Under the pieces are notes generated by a model. That model saw only the letters and a program-made list of their open reading frames with translations. It made no database searches and was not told the origin of the DNA. From Centroberyx gerrardi (lineage: Eukaryota > Chordata > Actinopteri > Beryciformes > Berycidae), in contig NC_136005.1 in assembly GCF_048128805.1 (NCBI RefSeq), positions 8,217,504 to 8,281,503 of the forward strand: a stretch of DNA of 64,000 nucleotides. The letters are read 5' to 3'. Each line of letters starts with the position of its first letter. The first letter of the stretch is position 1. Shown here piece after piece: positions 22,702 to 34,300 of the stretch. Both the position numbers and the translations under genes were made by a program.

Positions 22702-25700
22702 ATGGTGGGCATGAGTGTTCTCCGGTCTGCTGCTGCCTTTGCAGCCAGACTAAGCCCTCTTAAATCTGGAAATACTGCGGCGAATTTACTCACCAGAACA
22801 ATCCCGCGGGCAGATAAAGGTAAACGACATCCTAACCGTTTCTATAGTGATAGGTTGGACCCTAAAGGCGGCTGTCTGTTGTTATGACCTTGTGTCGGGC
22901 TTGTTAGCATGCTAACGTTAGCTAGTAACGCTGGCTGGCTAACTTTAGGTCCTGTCAACAAAAACTAACAGTTAGCTTATTCCTCTCTGCCCGCTAATGA
23001 CATCGTTAACTGTCTTTCCTTCCAATGCAGTAACAAGTGTTCATATCATTATTAAAACGAAACACTGGTGTAAAAAACAGCTGTACTGAATCGAGTAGGT
23101 CAAACTCAGACAGTAACGTTAGTCAGATAAGACAAGAAGTTCAGGCTCGGACGATGCCATGGTAAGAGTTCACTTTGAGATATTAACTGCAGTCAGAAAA
23201 GTGTTGGTAAGTTTGGTCAATGAATGGATGATATGTCTACTTTTGAGCTGTACAGTGCATGGCATTGGCAGTACATATGACAGGACCTCCCGCCTTTGTT
23301 TTGCAGTGGCAGTCCGCTGGGGCCATGGCAAGAAAATGTTTGTCATCAAACCCACTGACTACTACGACAGGAGGTTTCTGCGCCTATTGGTGAGTATTGA
23401 AGTATTTTCTCATATATGACTAATGGAGTTGTGTCCATGCTTGAAATTGGAGGCCACAGAGTGCAGCTATATGTAGGGTGGCCAGGAGGTTCAAGAGACT
23501 GTCCTGTAACCAAAACATCATGGGTTCAGTCCCTGCAGCAGGTGTCTTCATAAACGGCCTGTCCCTTTAAAGTGTCCATGGGCGAGACACTGAACCCCTA
23601 CCTGCTCACTCAATGGAAGTCACTCTGGAAAATAATATCAGCTAAATGCCTGCAATGTAATCTTATTCACACTCAGACTTATGAACCAACCAATCTTTAA
23701 TTGATCATTTCAATGAGCATAATAAGCATAATTTTCACTGGTGTGAATGCAAAAATGTTATTCATTCATTGTTCATAACGTGCACATTAGTCTGCAGAGA
23801 GTTTCAGAACGTGTGTGTGTGTGTGCACGTGTCACATTTACATTTAGGCCTTTATTTCACACATGAGCAGATGCACTCATCCAGAAGGACTTACAATGAG
23901 CGCTGCAATAGAATAAGCTTACAATCTTAGATCACCAACATTACAAGCAACAAATAGTAAGGAATGCAAGGGTCAAAGCCACAGTGGCCAGACTCTAAAT
24001 GTAACAAATATTCCTCTGTCACTCCCTAATATGTAAATGTGTGATACAGAAGTGCAAGGTAATGACATATGTATATATAAAATGTTTTTTTTTCCTAATT
24101 ATGAATTAACAATTGTTCCAGAAATATATAGGGTAGGCTCAGCCTGGACTCCGCCTCCAATCTCAAGTACTCCTCTTGTAGAACAACAGTAGAACATTTC
24201 AACATTTCATTTTGTCTTTTCTCTTTTTCCAGCAATATTATGTCCTGCTGACGGGCATTCCAGTGGCTGTCATTGTCACAAGTGTGAATGTGTTCATTGG
24301 TAAGTAAGCATGTTTTATTAATGTTTTTTGTGTGTTTTTCTTTTTACCAGTGTTTTGTTCGGATCCTTTGATGGCCCTTGGTTTGTTTTTTTGGATGTGA
24401 TTCCAGTAAATATTTGAAAATAAGTTGAATGATATTCTTAATTGAATTGGAGTGTAATTGTGCTTTCAAGGTGAGGCAGAGCTGGCTGAAATCCCTGAGG
24501 ACTATGAACCTGAGCACTGGGAGTACTACAAGGTATACAGCTAGCTTTTTCTGTCATTACAGTTCATTTAGAAATGCTTATATGTCACTGCTTTGAAACA
24601 TAGTCCAGGAAAAGATGAGCTTTAGGGTGCATTAGCTTTGGAATTGGGCACCATATATGCACAACCAAGCTTTAAAGTTGCAGTTTGTAAAGTTTGCCTC
24701 CAGTGAATTTTTCATGGGGATGCCGTCTCTAATGCTATTGCTAGCTATCTGACCCAAAGATCCCATCACCTTTGGGTCTCATAAGCTGCGTCCACAGCAA
24801 GAGAGAGATTTATGAGCTTCAGGCTGAATTTTTTTGTGTGTCTTTGGTTAGTGTCTTTTTTAGTGTCTTAGCAGCTTTTAAGAGATATCAAAAGGTAAAA
24901 TTTTACAAACTGCATCCTTAAAGCAAGAGAGCGTGTTAACATTACATTGCAATATGCACATGTGAAATTATTAGGCTAATACTGCAGTATTTTCATGGAG
25001 AGCATTGTGAATATCCCCACTGATCTTCGTTCAGATCTCTTGGAACACAAATTAATTTGCAGATATTAAAAATGTTGCTGACTTGTGTGTCTTCTTCCCT
25101 GTGGTTGCAGCATCCTATCAGCAGGTGGATTGCACGGACCTTCTACGACTCCCCAGTGAAAGACTATGAGAAGATGATGGCTGCAATCCAGATAGAGAAA
25201 GAGAAGGCAGACATGAGGTGAGTGTTACTACTGGTGTGTTGCGGATCATGTCCGCAAAGCCTTGTCATGTGCCGAGACCAGAAGGGCGGTTAGGACGGTG
25301 ATTCACTGGCAACAACATGTTCCTAACTGTCCGTAAATGCCACCAACTTGAGAAAACGGTCACTGGAAATCATTATTAACAAACAAAAGGATATGTTGGA
25401 CAATGTCACTTTGTAAAGTAATCAAACACACATATGTAACATGGGATGCAATTCTCCTGGGAGTGGAAAATGTCCCTTTGTTCTTCTGCTCTGTGCATGA
25501 CGAAGCGCATTGACACCAGGTCACCGTCCAGTCAGGTGAGACCATGTGGGACGGGGATCTGGACCCCTGGGGTGCACAGGGTTGTGAACGCAGAATACTG
25601 TGGTTTAAGTCCTTTGATCACATGAGAACATCCTGAGCTTGATTATGTTTGCTGAGGTCGTCTGCATTTTACGATGAAAAAGAGTAAAATCACAGCACTT

Positions 25701-26610
25701 CACTGCAGGAGATCAGTAGAGACAAAGGAAAGCGGGGGTGGGAGGTGGCTGGCTCTTGATGTCTCTACATGTAACTCATCATACTTACCATTTAATAATT
25801 TTGATGCACAAGTTTTGTATGAACGCAGATGCCTGAAAACTTTATTGTACTTTAGTGCCACTGTAGGAAAGTTCAACTCTCTACAACCCCCAGCAATGTA
25901 AAAAAATCCCACCGGAATCAGCCAGTGGTTCCACTTCCAATTTATTCAGCCAATCCTAGACGGAGGTGCATTTACTTAACTGCGGCGGCATCCACATTGT
26001 TTCAGATTTCAGGCGGTGCGCGACGACCAAATGTGTCCTACGTGGCCAGTTGTTTCGGCTGCAGTTAACGCACTCTGTCGTGTTCATTTCCGCATGAGGA
26101 ATTCCTCAAACTCTGTCTGTGGCACCTGAACCAGAAGAGAACGTGATTGTAACTATGGGACCAAGTACACTGCAGTGTTAATGTAGTGCACAGAAGGTCG
26201 GTGTAGGTCTGAGCTGTGCTGAGAACAGGCAGAGAGGATTTGTTATGGGATGCCTGAATTTACTGTTCAGCTGTCTGGAGGTGTCGTGGGAATAATTCAG
26301 TAAAACACCTGCGATGGGAGGTTTCCACTTGATGCCCCCAGTGACATACCTGGTCTCACTCACCAACACTGACTCTAGGATCCAAGCCAGGTTTCTATGT
26401 AGATCACCTGAGTTTCACTGCACACAGGATAGTTACCTCAGATTGTGTGTATTGGTAAAAAGTGAGCTTTGATTTTCTGAATGGACAACTACCATGATTT
26501 TTCTTCTCCATCAGCTTGGGAAGTCAGTGACGTTATATGTTTTAACACTCTATTGTGAGATTCACTACTTGCACTTAATTCCATTACAGAAACATTGTTT
26601 TATTAATTTG

Positions 26611-26650
<40 letters not shown>

Positions 26651-26778
26651 TCAACAGACTGTCACAGCTGGAGGTGCGCCGTCACATGAGGCAGAAGGGA
26701 GATGGCCCTTGGTTCCATGTGGAGACCATTGACAAGAATCTAGTTGACAACAGTCACAAGTCGACACCCGACCACTAA
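22702..26778 (+). CDS. ndufb5: NADH:ubiquinone oxidoreductase subunit B5 (complex I SGDH), complete
   Basis: Coding exons: 22702-22819, 23307-23389, 24233-24299, 24471-24532, 25111-25217, 26658-26778. The 558 nt give 185 aa (human 189). The start [20 protein letters not shown] aligns with human 'MAAMSLLRR' and looks like a mitochondrial targeting sequence; the in-frame ATG at 22711 is an alternative start. [20 protein letters not shown] (about residues 45-64) is followed by one hydrophobic span, [20 protein letters not shown] (about 70-89), a membrane helix. The soluble tail has [20 protein letters not shown] and [20 protein letters not shown]. From the family: it is a non-catalytic single-span subunit of the membrane arm of mitochondrial complex I. 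The last intron ends in a long TG repeat only eight bases before the exon. An AATAAA lies 75 bases after the stop. Confidence 0.96.
22903..22944. repeat. GTTAGC/GCTAAC-rich stretch in ndufb5 intron 1
   Basis: The word GTTAGCATGCTAACGTTAGC is an almost perfect palindrome, followed by GCTGGCTGGCTAAC. It sits about 85 bases after exon 1, in the same relative position as the cluster in actl6a intron 1. Confidence 0.6.
23478..23662 (+). mobile_element. tRNA-derived SINE in ndufb5 intron 2
   Basis: It carries a tRNA-like head (GGGTGGCCAGGAGG ... CATGGGTTCAGTCCCTGCAGC, with a B-box-like GGTTCAGTCC), a body GACACTGAACCCCTACCTGCTCA, and an L2-like tail AGTCACTCTGGAAAATAATATCAGCTAAATGCCTG. Order and orientation agree with a common fish SINE. 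Confidence 0.65.
23834..23978 (+). repeat. dispersed repeat copy B (SINE/L2-tail-like)
   Basis: The fuller copy of the family also seen at 5384-5484. It contains GAGCAGATGCACTCATCCAGAAGGACTTACAATGAG, the fish tail word of the type 'AGACGCTTTTATCCAGAGCGACTTACAATGAG'. Confidence 0.6.
24671..24922. mobile_element. MITE with inverted termini in ndufb5 intron 4
   Basis: The left end TTTAAAGTTGCAGTTTGTAA matches the reverse complement of the right end (TTACAAACTGCATCCTTAAA) with three mismatches. Length is 252 bp. The terminus TTAAAG.TGCAGTTTGTAA is a frequent fish miniature-element end. It has no open frame of note. Confidence 0.65.
26611..26649 (+). repeat. (TG)n microsatellite at the ndufb5 exon 6 acceptor
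   Basis: About 19 TG units end eight bases before exon 6, leaving only ATCAACAG between the repeat and the splice site. A conventional pyrimidine tract is absent. Confidence 0.9.
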
Positions 26779-26852
26779 ACCAAACTGCCCTGCCGGTCGA
26801 TACATCATGCTGATGAATCTCACTGTTTGTACATTTTTTCCCCTCTTCCGTA

Positions 26853-26858
26853 AATAAA
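26853..26858 (+). terminator. ndufb5: ndufb5 polyadenylation signal AATAAA
   Basis: AATAAA lies 75 bases after the TAA stop at 26776-26778 and is followed by a GT-rich stretch (GATATTGTGTCTTGCGGTGTC), implying a very short 3' UTR of about 0.1 kb. Confidence 0.85.
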
Positions 26859-26879
26859 GTATCTATATGTACTCTGATA

Positions 26880-28281
26880 TTGTGTCTTGCGGTGTCTTTA
26901 CTAGCTTACAGTGTGCCAAAATGTTTTGCCAGGGAAGAAAATAACAAAAGAATTTCCATTTTTGTGGATTGTTTTCCTATTGCTGGCTTTTAAAACTGTA
27001 AAACAACAATTTAAGAACATTTCACTGGATTACAAAGAATGAAAAGTAGCCTCCGATACTGACGTAGGCAATTGCCTCATAATAAACAGAGATCACACTT
27101 GTTTGTGACCTTACTATCTATCTATCTAAACTACATGGAAGTTAGCAGGCTATACATTAGTCTACTTTTTGTCTTTTTATTAAGTGCATTTACCTCACAA
27201 TAACTTTCTGGTGCAGTATCAAAACAACACACTGAGGGCAAAACGAGGACACACCACCAGGGAAACATTTTTTAGGGGATACAAATGTTGGCACCACACC
27301 AGCTTCATTTTAAATTCGTTGCAATGGATGGGATCGTCCACTTGGTGGCAGAGTTGAGCAGACAATGATTTGTGTCTGATGGACGAAATTGCCCTCTAGT
27401 AAAATAGAGGGATATTACATTGGCTGTTGAAAATACATATTGAGCAACATGCACAAAATGTGCCAGACTTCTCCCATTCATTATAATTTCTATTTTTTAT
27501 ACTTTCCTGTTTTTATCCTTCTTTCTTTTTTTTTTGTTATTCTACTAGACAAATTCGGTCTTGCCTTTGCTTGTATTGATTTTTTTTTTTTGTCTGAAAA
27601 TTTGCTTTTGCTTACATTTATGTAAAGCACTTTGAGTTGCATTTTATGTATGAATGGTGCAATAAAAAAAGTATTATAAGAAATGTATGAAATGAAAATG
27701 TAATGATATGGTTAATCAACTGTCATTAATTTCCCTGCAACAAGAAATGTTTTTAAGCCTTTAGCCATTTTAGAAACAACCAGGATCTAAGATGGAGACT
27801 CCAACATGGAGTAATTTGATGGGTTAGTTATAGAATATTTTTTTCCCCCAACAATACTAATTAAAAGTGCGCATCATAATCTTGCTTTACAGAAATCCTG
27901 GAGGGGGAAACAAACGGGCGGTAGTAAGTGTGTGTGTGGCTTCATGAATCATCCTCAGCGGTGGGAGGGACCCTTCTGGTAAAAATTGCCCAGTGAGCGT
28001 CATGACGATACAGTAGGCAATGCAATTTCTGCGCAAGTCAAAACCTTTTTAGAAAAAAAAAAAAAAAAAACACAAAGAAAACATCAGCCATTATCTCCTA
28101 AAGGTGTGTAGCTGCTGTAGCGGCAGTTTCCCCCTCCCTTATTTTTTATTTTCTTCGTCCAGCGTCACATCCCCCGTGGTGGCCGGAGGAATGTGGAGAC
28201 CGACTGCTTTAAAAATAGCATCCTCTGCTCTGACAGCGCTGCTCCGGTGACTCCCGCAGCATTGTGGTGCGAGAAGCAGGA
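26880..28281. other. intergenic region ndufb5-usp13, including usp13 promoter side
   Basis: No coding exon was recognised. It holds a short TATC repeat (about 27115-27127), a retroelement tail fragment (27623-27690), an 18-base poly-A (28053-28070) and, from about 27900, more GC-rich sequence that presumably includes the usp13 promoter and 5' UTR. The small open frame 27440-27625 is T-rich and not protein-like. Confidence 0.55.
27623..27690 (+). repeat. dispersed retroelement 3' tail fragment
   Basis: TGTAAAGCACTTTGAGTTGC followed by ATGAATGGTGCAATAAAAAAAG is the characteristic tail word of a widespread fish retroelement family; a poorer copy lies at 2674-2745. Confidence 0.5.
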
Positions 28282-28305
28282 ATGCGAAGATGGCTGCAGA
28301 CCTAG
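28282..28305 (+). other. 7-codon upstream ORF overlapping the usp13 start
   Basis: An ATG at 28282 opens a frame of seven codons that stops at TAG 28303-28305, thirteen bases beyond the usp13 ATG (28290-28292). Its context (GGAATGC) is weaker than that of the main start (AAGATGG, A at -3 and G at +4). If it lies in the mRNA it could reduce initiation at usp13; the transcription start is unknown. Confidence 0.45.
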
Positions 28306-31300
28306 GAGAGCTGCTGGTCCCATACATGCCCACCATCAGAGTCCCCAGAACAGGAGACAGGGTTTTCAAGAGCGAATGTGCCTTTTCCTACGACTCTCCC
28401 GTAAGTGCGCGCTCCTCTCCCACCATATAAAATGTGTCTGGGAGGGAATTTGTTGCCGTCTACTCACACCCAGTCTGCTTGGCCGCCCTGGTAACACACG
28501 TGAATCGCTGCTGCTGGTGTGTGCGTGCGTGCGTGTGTGTGTGTGTGTGTGACGCGCTCCATGGCCACCTTCCTCTTGGACTTGGAAGGAAATAAATAAT
28601 TAAATGTTGTTTACATCTCCAGAGGAATGGGGGGGGTTTCCTTTGTGGTGCAGCGCGTCGCCGTGTCCGTCTGCGACGCAGCCGCGCAATTAAAGCCAAT
28701 GAATAACACCTGCCTATTGTTCAAAACCAGAGCGGTCCTGTTATGTTTTGGCTGCCATGTTTATTACACCCTAACGGAAAATCACTATAATATTCCTATA
28801 AGGACGGAAAGTGTGCGCGCGCTACTCAGTAGTGAGTTTACTTGTACCTCGGGTTTTAATCACCTATGGTATCACTATAATATTCCTATAATAATCCTAT
28901 AGGGAATTATAGTGTATCTATGGTACTCAGTAGTGATTTTAGTGACCTAATCTCCTATGGTATCCCTATAATATTCCTGTAATGGTTTACAGTGTTTCGG
29001 CGCTATTCAATAGTGAGTTTATAGTGACCTTATTGTACTTGAGGGTGTTTTTTAAAATCCTATGGTATCACTATAATATTCCTATAGTGACTTATCGTGT
29101 GTCTGTGGTACTTAATAGTGAGTTTATAGTGACTCTGTGAGTTTATAGTGACCTTATCGTACTTGGTAGGATATTTCTTTTGAATATCTTAGTATTACTA
29201 TAATATTCCTATAATGACTTGTTTATAGTGACCTTTTCGTATATGGTGGTTTTTCAATGTCCTGGTAAAATTATAATATTCCTATAATATAGGGACTTAT
29301 AGTGTGTCTATGGTATTCAATAGTGAGTTTATGATGATCTTATCAAACTTAATGCTGTTTCTAATAATATTCCTATGGGGACTTAATCTGTAGTAGTTAA
29401 TAGTGAGTCTGTAGTGACCTTTTCAAGTTTTTTTTTTTTTTTTTTGAATCTCTTGGTGTTACTATAGGATTTGTACAGGATTCAGGATTTGCCTATGATT
29501 ATTTAGTAATCATATTTTGACCTATTATAGCTGCATGATATTTTAAAGTTTTGATGTTATATGTAGTAGCTATATTTAAAAATATATATATATATTATAG
29601 GATTGCTATTAGTTCTTCGTTGTATGGGATAGCCTGACTTGCTCTGGCTGGCAGTGGACTTTGAGGAAAACTATGTTGTGACCCGCTGATCTGGTATCAG
29701 TGAGTTGATATCATAATCTTCTCATAATCCGTCTGTCTCAGGCATGAATGAGACAGGAGGAGGTTTTCCACCCAAAACAAGCTCTCATAGAGGATGTGAC
29801 AAATTTTTAGTCTTACTTTTGAATGTCAGAACCCATAGACTTAATGAGATGGCAGATTTTCTTGTCCTGATGATCGGTGCCAGACTGCATGAGGAATTCT
29901 GAATTTCGTCCCTAAACACATTCTTACAATAAAAAAACATAATTTCTCAGCTGTAACCAATTTTAAAGGTGACTCAGCTGTCTGGAGTTCATCATGTCGG
30001 TTTGAGGACTGGTTTATTTTTATCCCCGCACTGTTGAAGCTCATATGTCACTCTGAGCCACTTAAATGTTTGTCACAGAGTTTTACCCTGATTGCAGATG
30101 TAGGTTACTGTAGGTTTGAAGGGGTTTTCTTCATATATTTTGTCCCAGACAGTCCACCTGTGAAGTGCCCGGGGTTCTGTCTGTCAGACACATGAAAGGC
30201 ATGAAGAAGGCCCCAGTTAACCAGCAGTTTAAACACCTAGAGTGTGACTTTATAGCCACTGGTCACAGGCTGTTTTCTTTTGAATCCCATACAATGTGAC
30301 AAAACGATCAGGCCTTTGTGTCCTGTAACAAGCTGTTAAGATAATGCGACCTAATGCCTCTGAGAGGTGACATGAGTGGCCTAACAGACCACAGGCATTA
30401 GCCAGCACTGACTTTTATTAGGAATAAGGTTAACGTGTTTTAAACTGGAGTACAACCTCCTTGTCCTCAATTACCGAAAGGCAAACCGGTTCTAGTTTGT
30501 CAATAAACTCCCTTTTCCATATAATTGAGTGTAACAGGAGCAAGATAATTGTTCTTTACTTGAAACAATAGCAAACGTGACATATCACATTGTCAGCATG
30601 ATACAGAAAGATGGAAAAAATCCCAGATATTTTATTTTGGGGGATGTTCTGTGGCATAAATAATCAGTAAACCTTAGCTATGACTTTGTGGCTTTTTACT
30701 AGAAACCAGGCTATTCAGTTACTAGCAGGCCTTTTGATAAAGGAAAATATTTCTGTGTGCATGTGTAAGGGTGCTGTTAACACATCTTTGGCCCTCTGAC
30801 AAGATGCAATACTGAGTGTTTAAGATCAATGGACTATAAACAACAAAGCCCTATCAATCCAGACTTATTGATGCATTTCATTCTAAACACATACAGTATA
30901 ACAGTCTTCTTGAGAGCGCACCTGCTGAATCATTGCCACCTCACCCTTACTTGCACTTCCTGCATGCAGTGTTCAATTTTACCTACCAAGGCTGGGCAAT
31001 ATGCCCCAAATACTCACAATACTTTTCTTATTTAACATTAATCCATCCACTGAAAATTAAACTGTGATGTTACATCTTTTTTGTAATCAGATTGTCATGA
31101 CATTGCTTTGGTTTACACTCATCCTATTTCCATTGTAAACTACTTATGATACAGCTATAATGTAGCAATTTCTACTAGATTCAAAATATATATTATTGTC
31201 AGTGGTATTGTAAAAAGGCATACCTTCGTGTGGATCCATACGCTGTAAACAAATATAAGCCTGCCTCTCAGCTACTGTAGATGTGTGTTCCTTGAAAGTT

Positions 31301-34300
31301 TTTTACATTGGGCTTCATAATGATAATGAGAGAACATGTCGATTCCACGACATAGAACTTGTTACAGATAGTACACTGTCTGCGTAATGCTAAATTTCCA
31401 AGGTTTTTCCTTGAGGGTTGAGGGTTGTTCATCTCGTTCTGCTGTTCACTGCTGTTTGTTTCTGTGTGCAGGAGTCTGAGGGAGGCCTGTATGTGTGTAT
31501 GAACACATTCTTGGGCTTTGGAAGAGAACATGTGGAGAGACATTACCGCAAAACAGGACAGAGTGTTTACATGCACCTCAAACGACACGTCAAAGAGGTA
31601 AGGCTTTCTGAGTGCACTGCGTTTGACTGGGGGTTAGCATCGTTTTAACTGGACTGTAGTAGTAGTAGTAGTAGTAGTAGTAATAACAATAAGAGAGAAT
31701 AATAACTTTTGTTTACATAGCACATTTGAAAACATATTTACAATGTGCTTCACAAACAACAAACCAATAATGAATAGAAGACAATAAGAGACAATAAAGA
31801 CAATAAAATGATAGACATGAATCAAACACAGGGTTACATAAGAATACAACCACAATAAAATTGATAAAACCAAATTATGTATGAGCATGTCAAATGTAAA
31901 ACTGTGTTTTTGCTAAGCGATTTAAAAGATGATACTGAAGGGCCTAGGGGGCCCAAGTGAACGGCAGCTGAACCCGGATAATTTGCAATAAATGTCTCAT
32001 ATGCTAATGAAAGTTGTGAGAAACTGTGGTTTCATTTATGGCTGATGTGGATTGTAGGCGTGAACAAAAATATTATCACATATTTCACAAAAGTGCAATA
32101 TATGATGTGAAAAAGTAACGAGCCACTGTGGAGTTGAGAAGTGTGATACTGCTGTGTTATCATTATTGATATTATGTGATATAACATTAGTTTATTGCTA
32201 CAACACAGTGTCCCTCTTAAGTTAATTACACAGATTACAGAGCCACTTGTTTCATATTGGCAACTTTATTTTAATTTCAACTGCATTGGTCCTGTGCAGC
32301 TCAATTAGTAGAGGATGGCATTAAAACTGTCGGGATTAGAGGTTAAATTCCCACAGGTGCAAATGAGTGCAATCATGATACTGTAAGGTGCTTCGGATAA
32401 AAAGGTCCACCCAGTGGCCTGAATTGTGGACATCATGATGGTATCATTTTGAACCGAGGATTATATCAAATTACATTATGTGTCCAGGATATAGTTACAT
32501 CTCGAATGCCCAGTCATCTTTGACCATTACACACAGACTGGCTTTCAGTGAATCACATGCGATAAAGAGGAACATTTTGAACTTCTTTTGACCTCTTCAT
32601 CACATCTGACTTTCAGATAGAGACCTTATCCAGTGTTTTGGGGCAATACTTAATGTTTTCCGCCGTGTAATCAAGTAGCATGTAGCTGCATGTTTTTTTG
32701 CTCCCCATATTACAATTATGAATTCACGCACCGTTCTTTTTGTAGCTATATAGAAGCTACTACTCAACATCAAATGATAACTTCTGTTAAATCCTGAAAA
32801 CAAAACTTAGATTGTAGTGAATGCAACAGCAGCAGTAAGATGTTAAATACCAGAATCTGCTTATCTAAGTATAATAATGTGCTTCACACTCAACAGAACA
32901 AACAAAGATTTTTCTATGTGCGCAAATCAGTTACACCTGGGCCCAGCAGCCCCCATTACAGGTTGACGGTGAACAACAAAGGTCTTAGCTGCTGCCGTGT
33001 TTCCTCGCTGGCTCTAATTGCCCCCAGATAAGCTCCGCTCTGTAAAGAGCTGCTATTTCCATGCCTGGATCTGGCCAGAAACAGCTGCTCGCATTCTGCC
33101 GGCTCCTGTGTCTGCTGTTTTTTCCCATGAGTCCACTTGGGCTAGAGTGTGTCAGCATTCTCTCTCTCTCTCTGTCTTTCTGTCTGTCTATCCGCTGTGT
33201 CTTCCTCCCAGCCTGGTGAACAGTTGATGGGCAGTCAGTCACCTGAACTTGATTAGACCGGAGGGAAACCAGTCGGTGGCACTGGGTTGTTTTGCCGCCA
33301 GCCGGTGATTTGGCAGATTCACGTTCTATGGTGGATTGACAAAGTGCTTCACATTTGTTGATGCACCCAGTTGTCAAGGCTGAAGCTATTGATGATCAAT
33401 CAATCACCTTTTAATGGCAGACTTGACTGTTTATCTATCAGTCTGGAAAATAATATTTCTTTTTGTGTTCCTGCAACACTGGACAGTATGTAGTGTAGAG
33501 AAAAAGCAAATACAGGAAGAACAGAGAATACAGACAAACCAGCCCGAAATACACAATGCTCAATGTACTGTACATGGCATCTGTCCCAGTCCACAGATCC
33601 ACTGTGCACCATGAATTAGTTTTATCACTGGCTCTTTACTTTTGACCATGCTATGGTAGGGGGATTTCCCCTTGCCTTGTAACCTGACCTGGCAACCAGA
33701 ACATCTAGCATCTATTTCTAACAAAATGACAACCATCAGCACCTTCCGTTAAAGTAATCATGGCATTTTTCAGCATTTTGCAAAGATATTTTTCTAAGGT
33801 GTTAACTGTGATGAGGATTCTTTCATCTCATTTAAACTCTCTGTTCCTCCCTGTTTCCTACAGAAAGCCACAGGTGCTGCAGGAGGCGCCATCCCCAGAA
33901 GAAGAAACGGAAAAGTGTTTCTAGGTAAGTTTGTTTTGCTCCAGCCTGTCAGTTAGAGGCAGGACTGAACCCCTCATTGCTCAATCAACCCTCTTTCCAT
34001 TATTGTTCCCATCAAATTTAAACCCATTGGTGATTTAAAAAAAAATTATAAGTGCAGCTCTGGATGCAATATACAGTTTTTGCATAGAGTAGGTGTTATG
34101 GCATTAGGTTGAACATGTTTCCTGTCATAGCCGAGCGAATCTCATCCATTACAACCTTGTGTTATTGTTTCTGTTAGACTGCCATGACCCGCCAGCTGCC
34201 CCTCCAGCCTGTCTTTACCCAAAGCAACAGATATTTCCCGTGTCGAGACCCCTCCTCCCCCTCCTGTGCTCTAAATATAGCCCATTTATTTGTATATGCG

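Noticed and set aside
28870-29330. CRISPR-like array
   Set aside because: Units are degenerate and variable in length with no unique spacers; it is a minisatellite.
31657-31682. CRISPR-like or coding triplet repeat
   Set aside because: A simple GTA microsatellite in an intron; no spacer-repeat structure anywhere in the window and the DNA is vertebrate.
32985-33377. 130-codon minus-strand open frame in usp13 intron 2
   Set aside because: Includes a CT-rich tract, has no recognisable domain and no splice signals placing it in a transcript.
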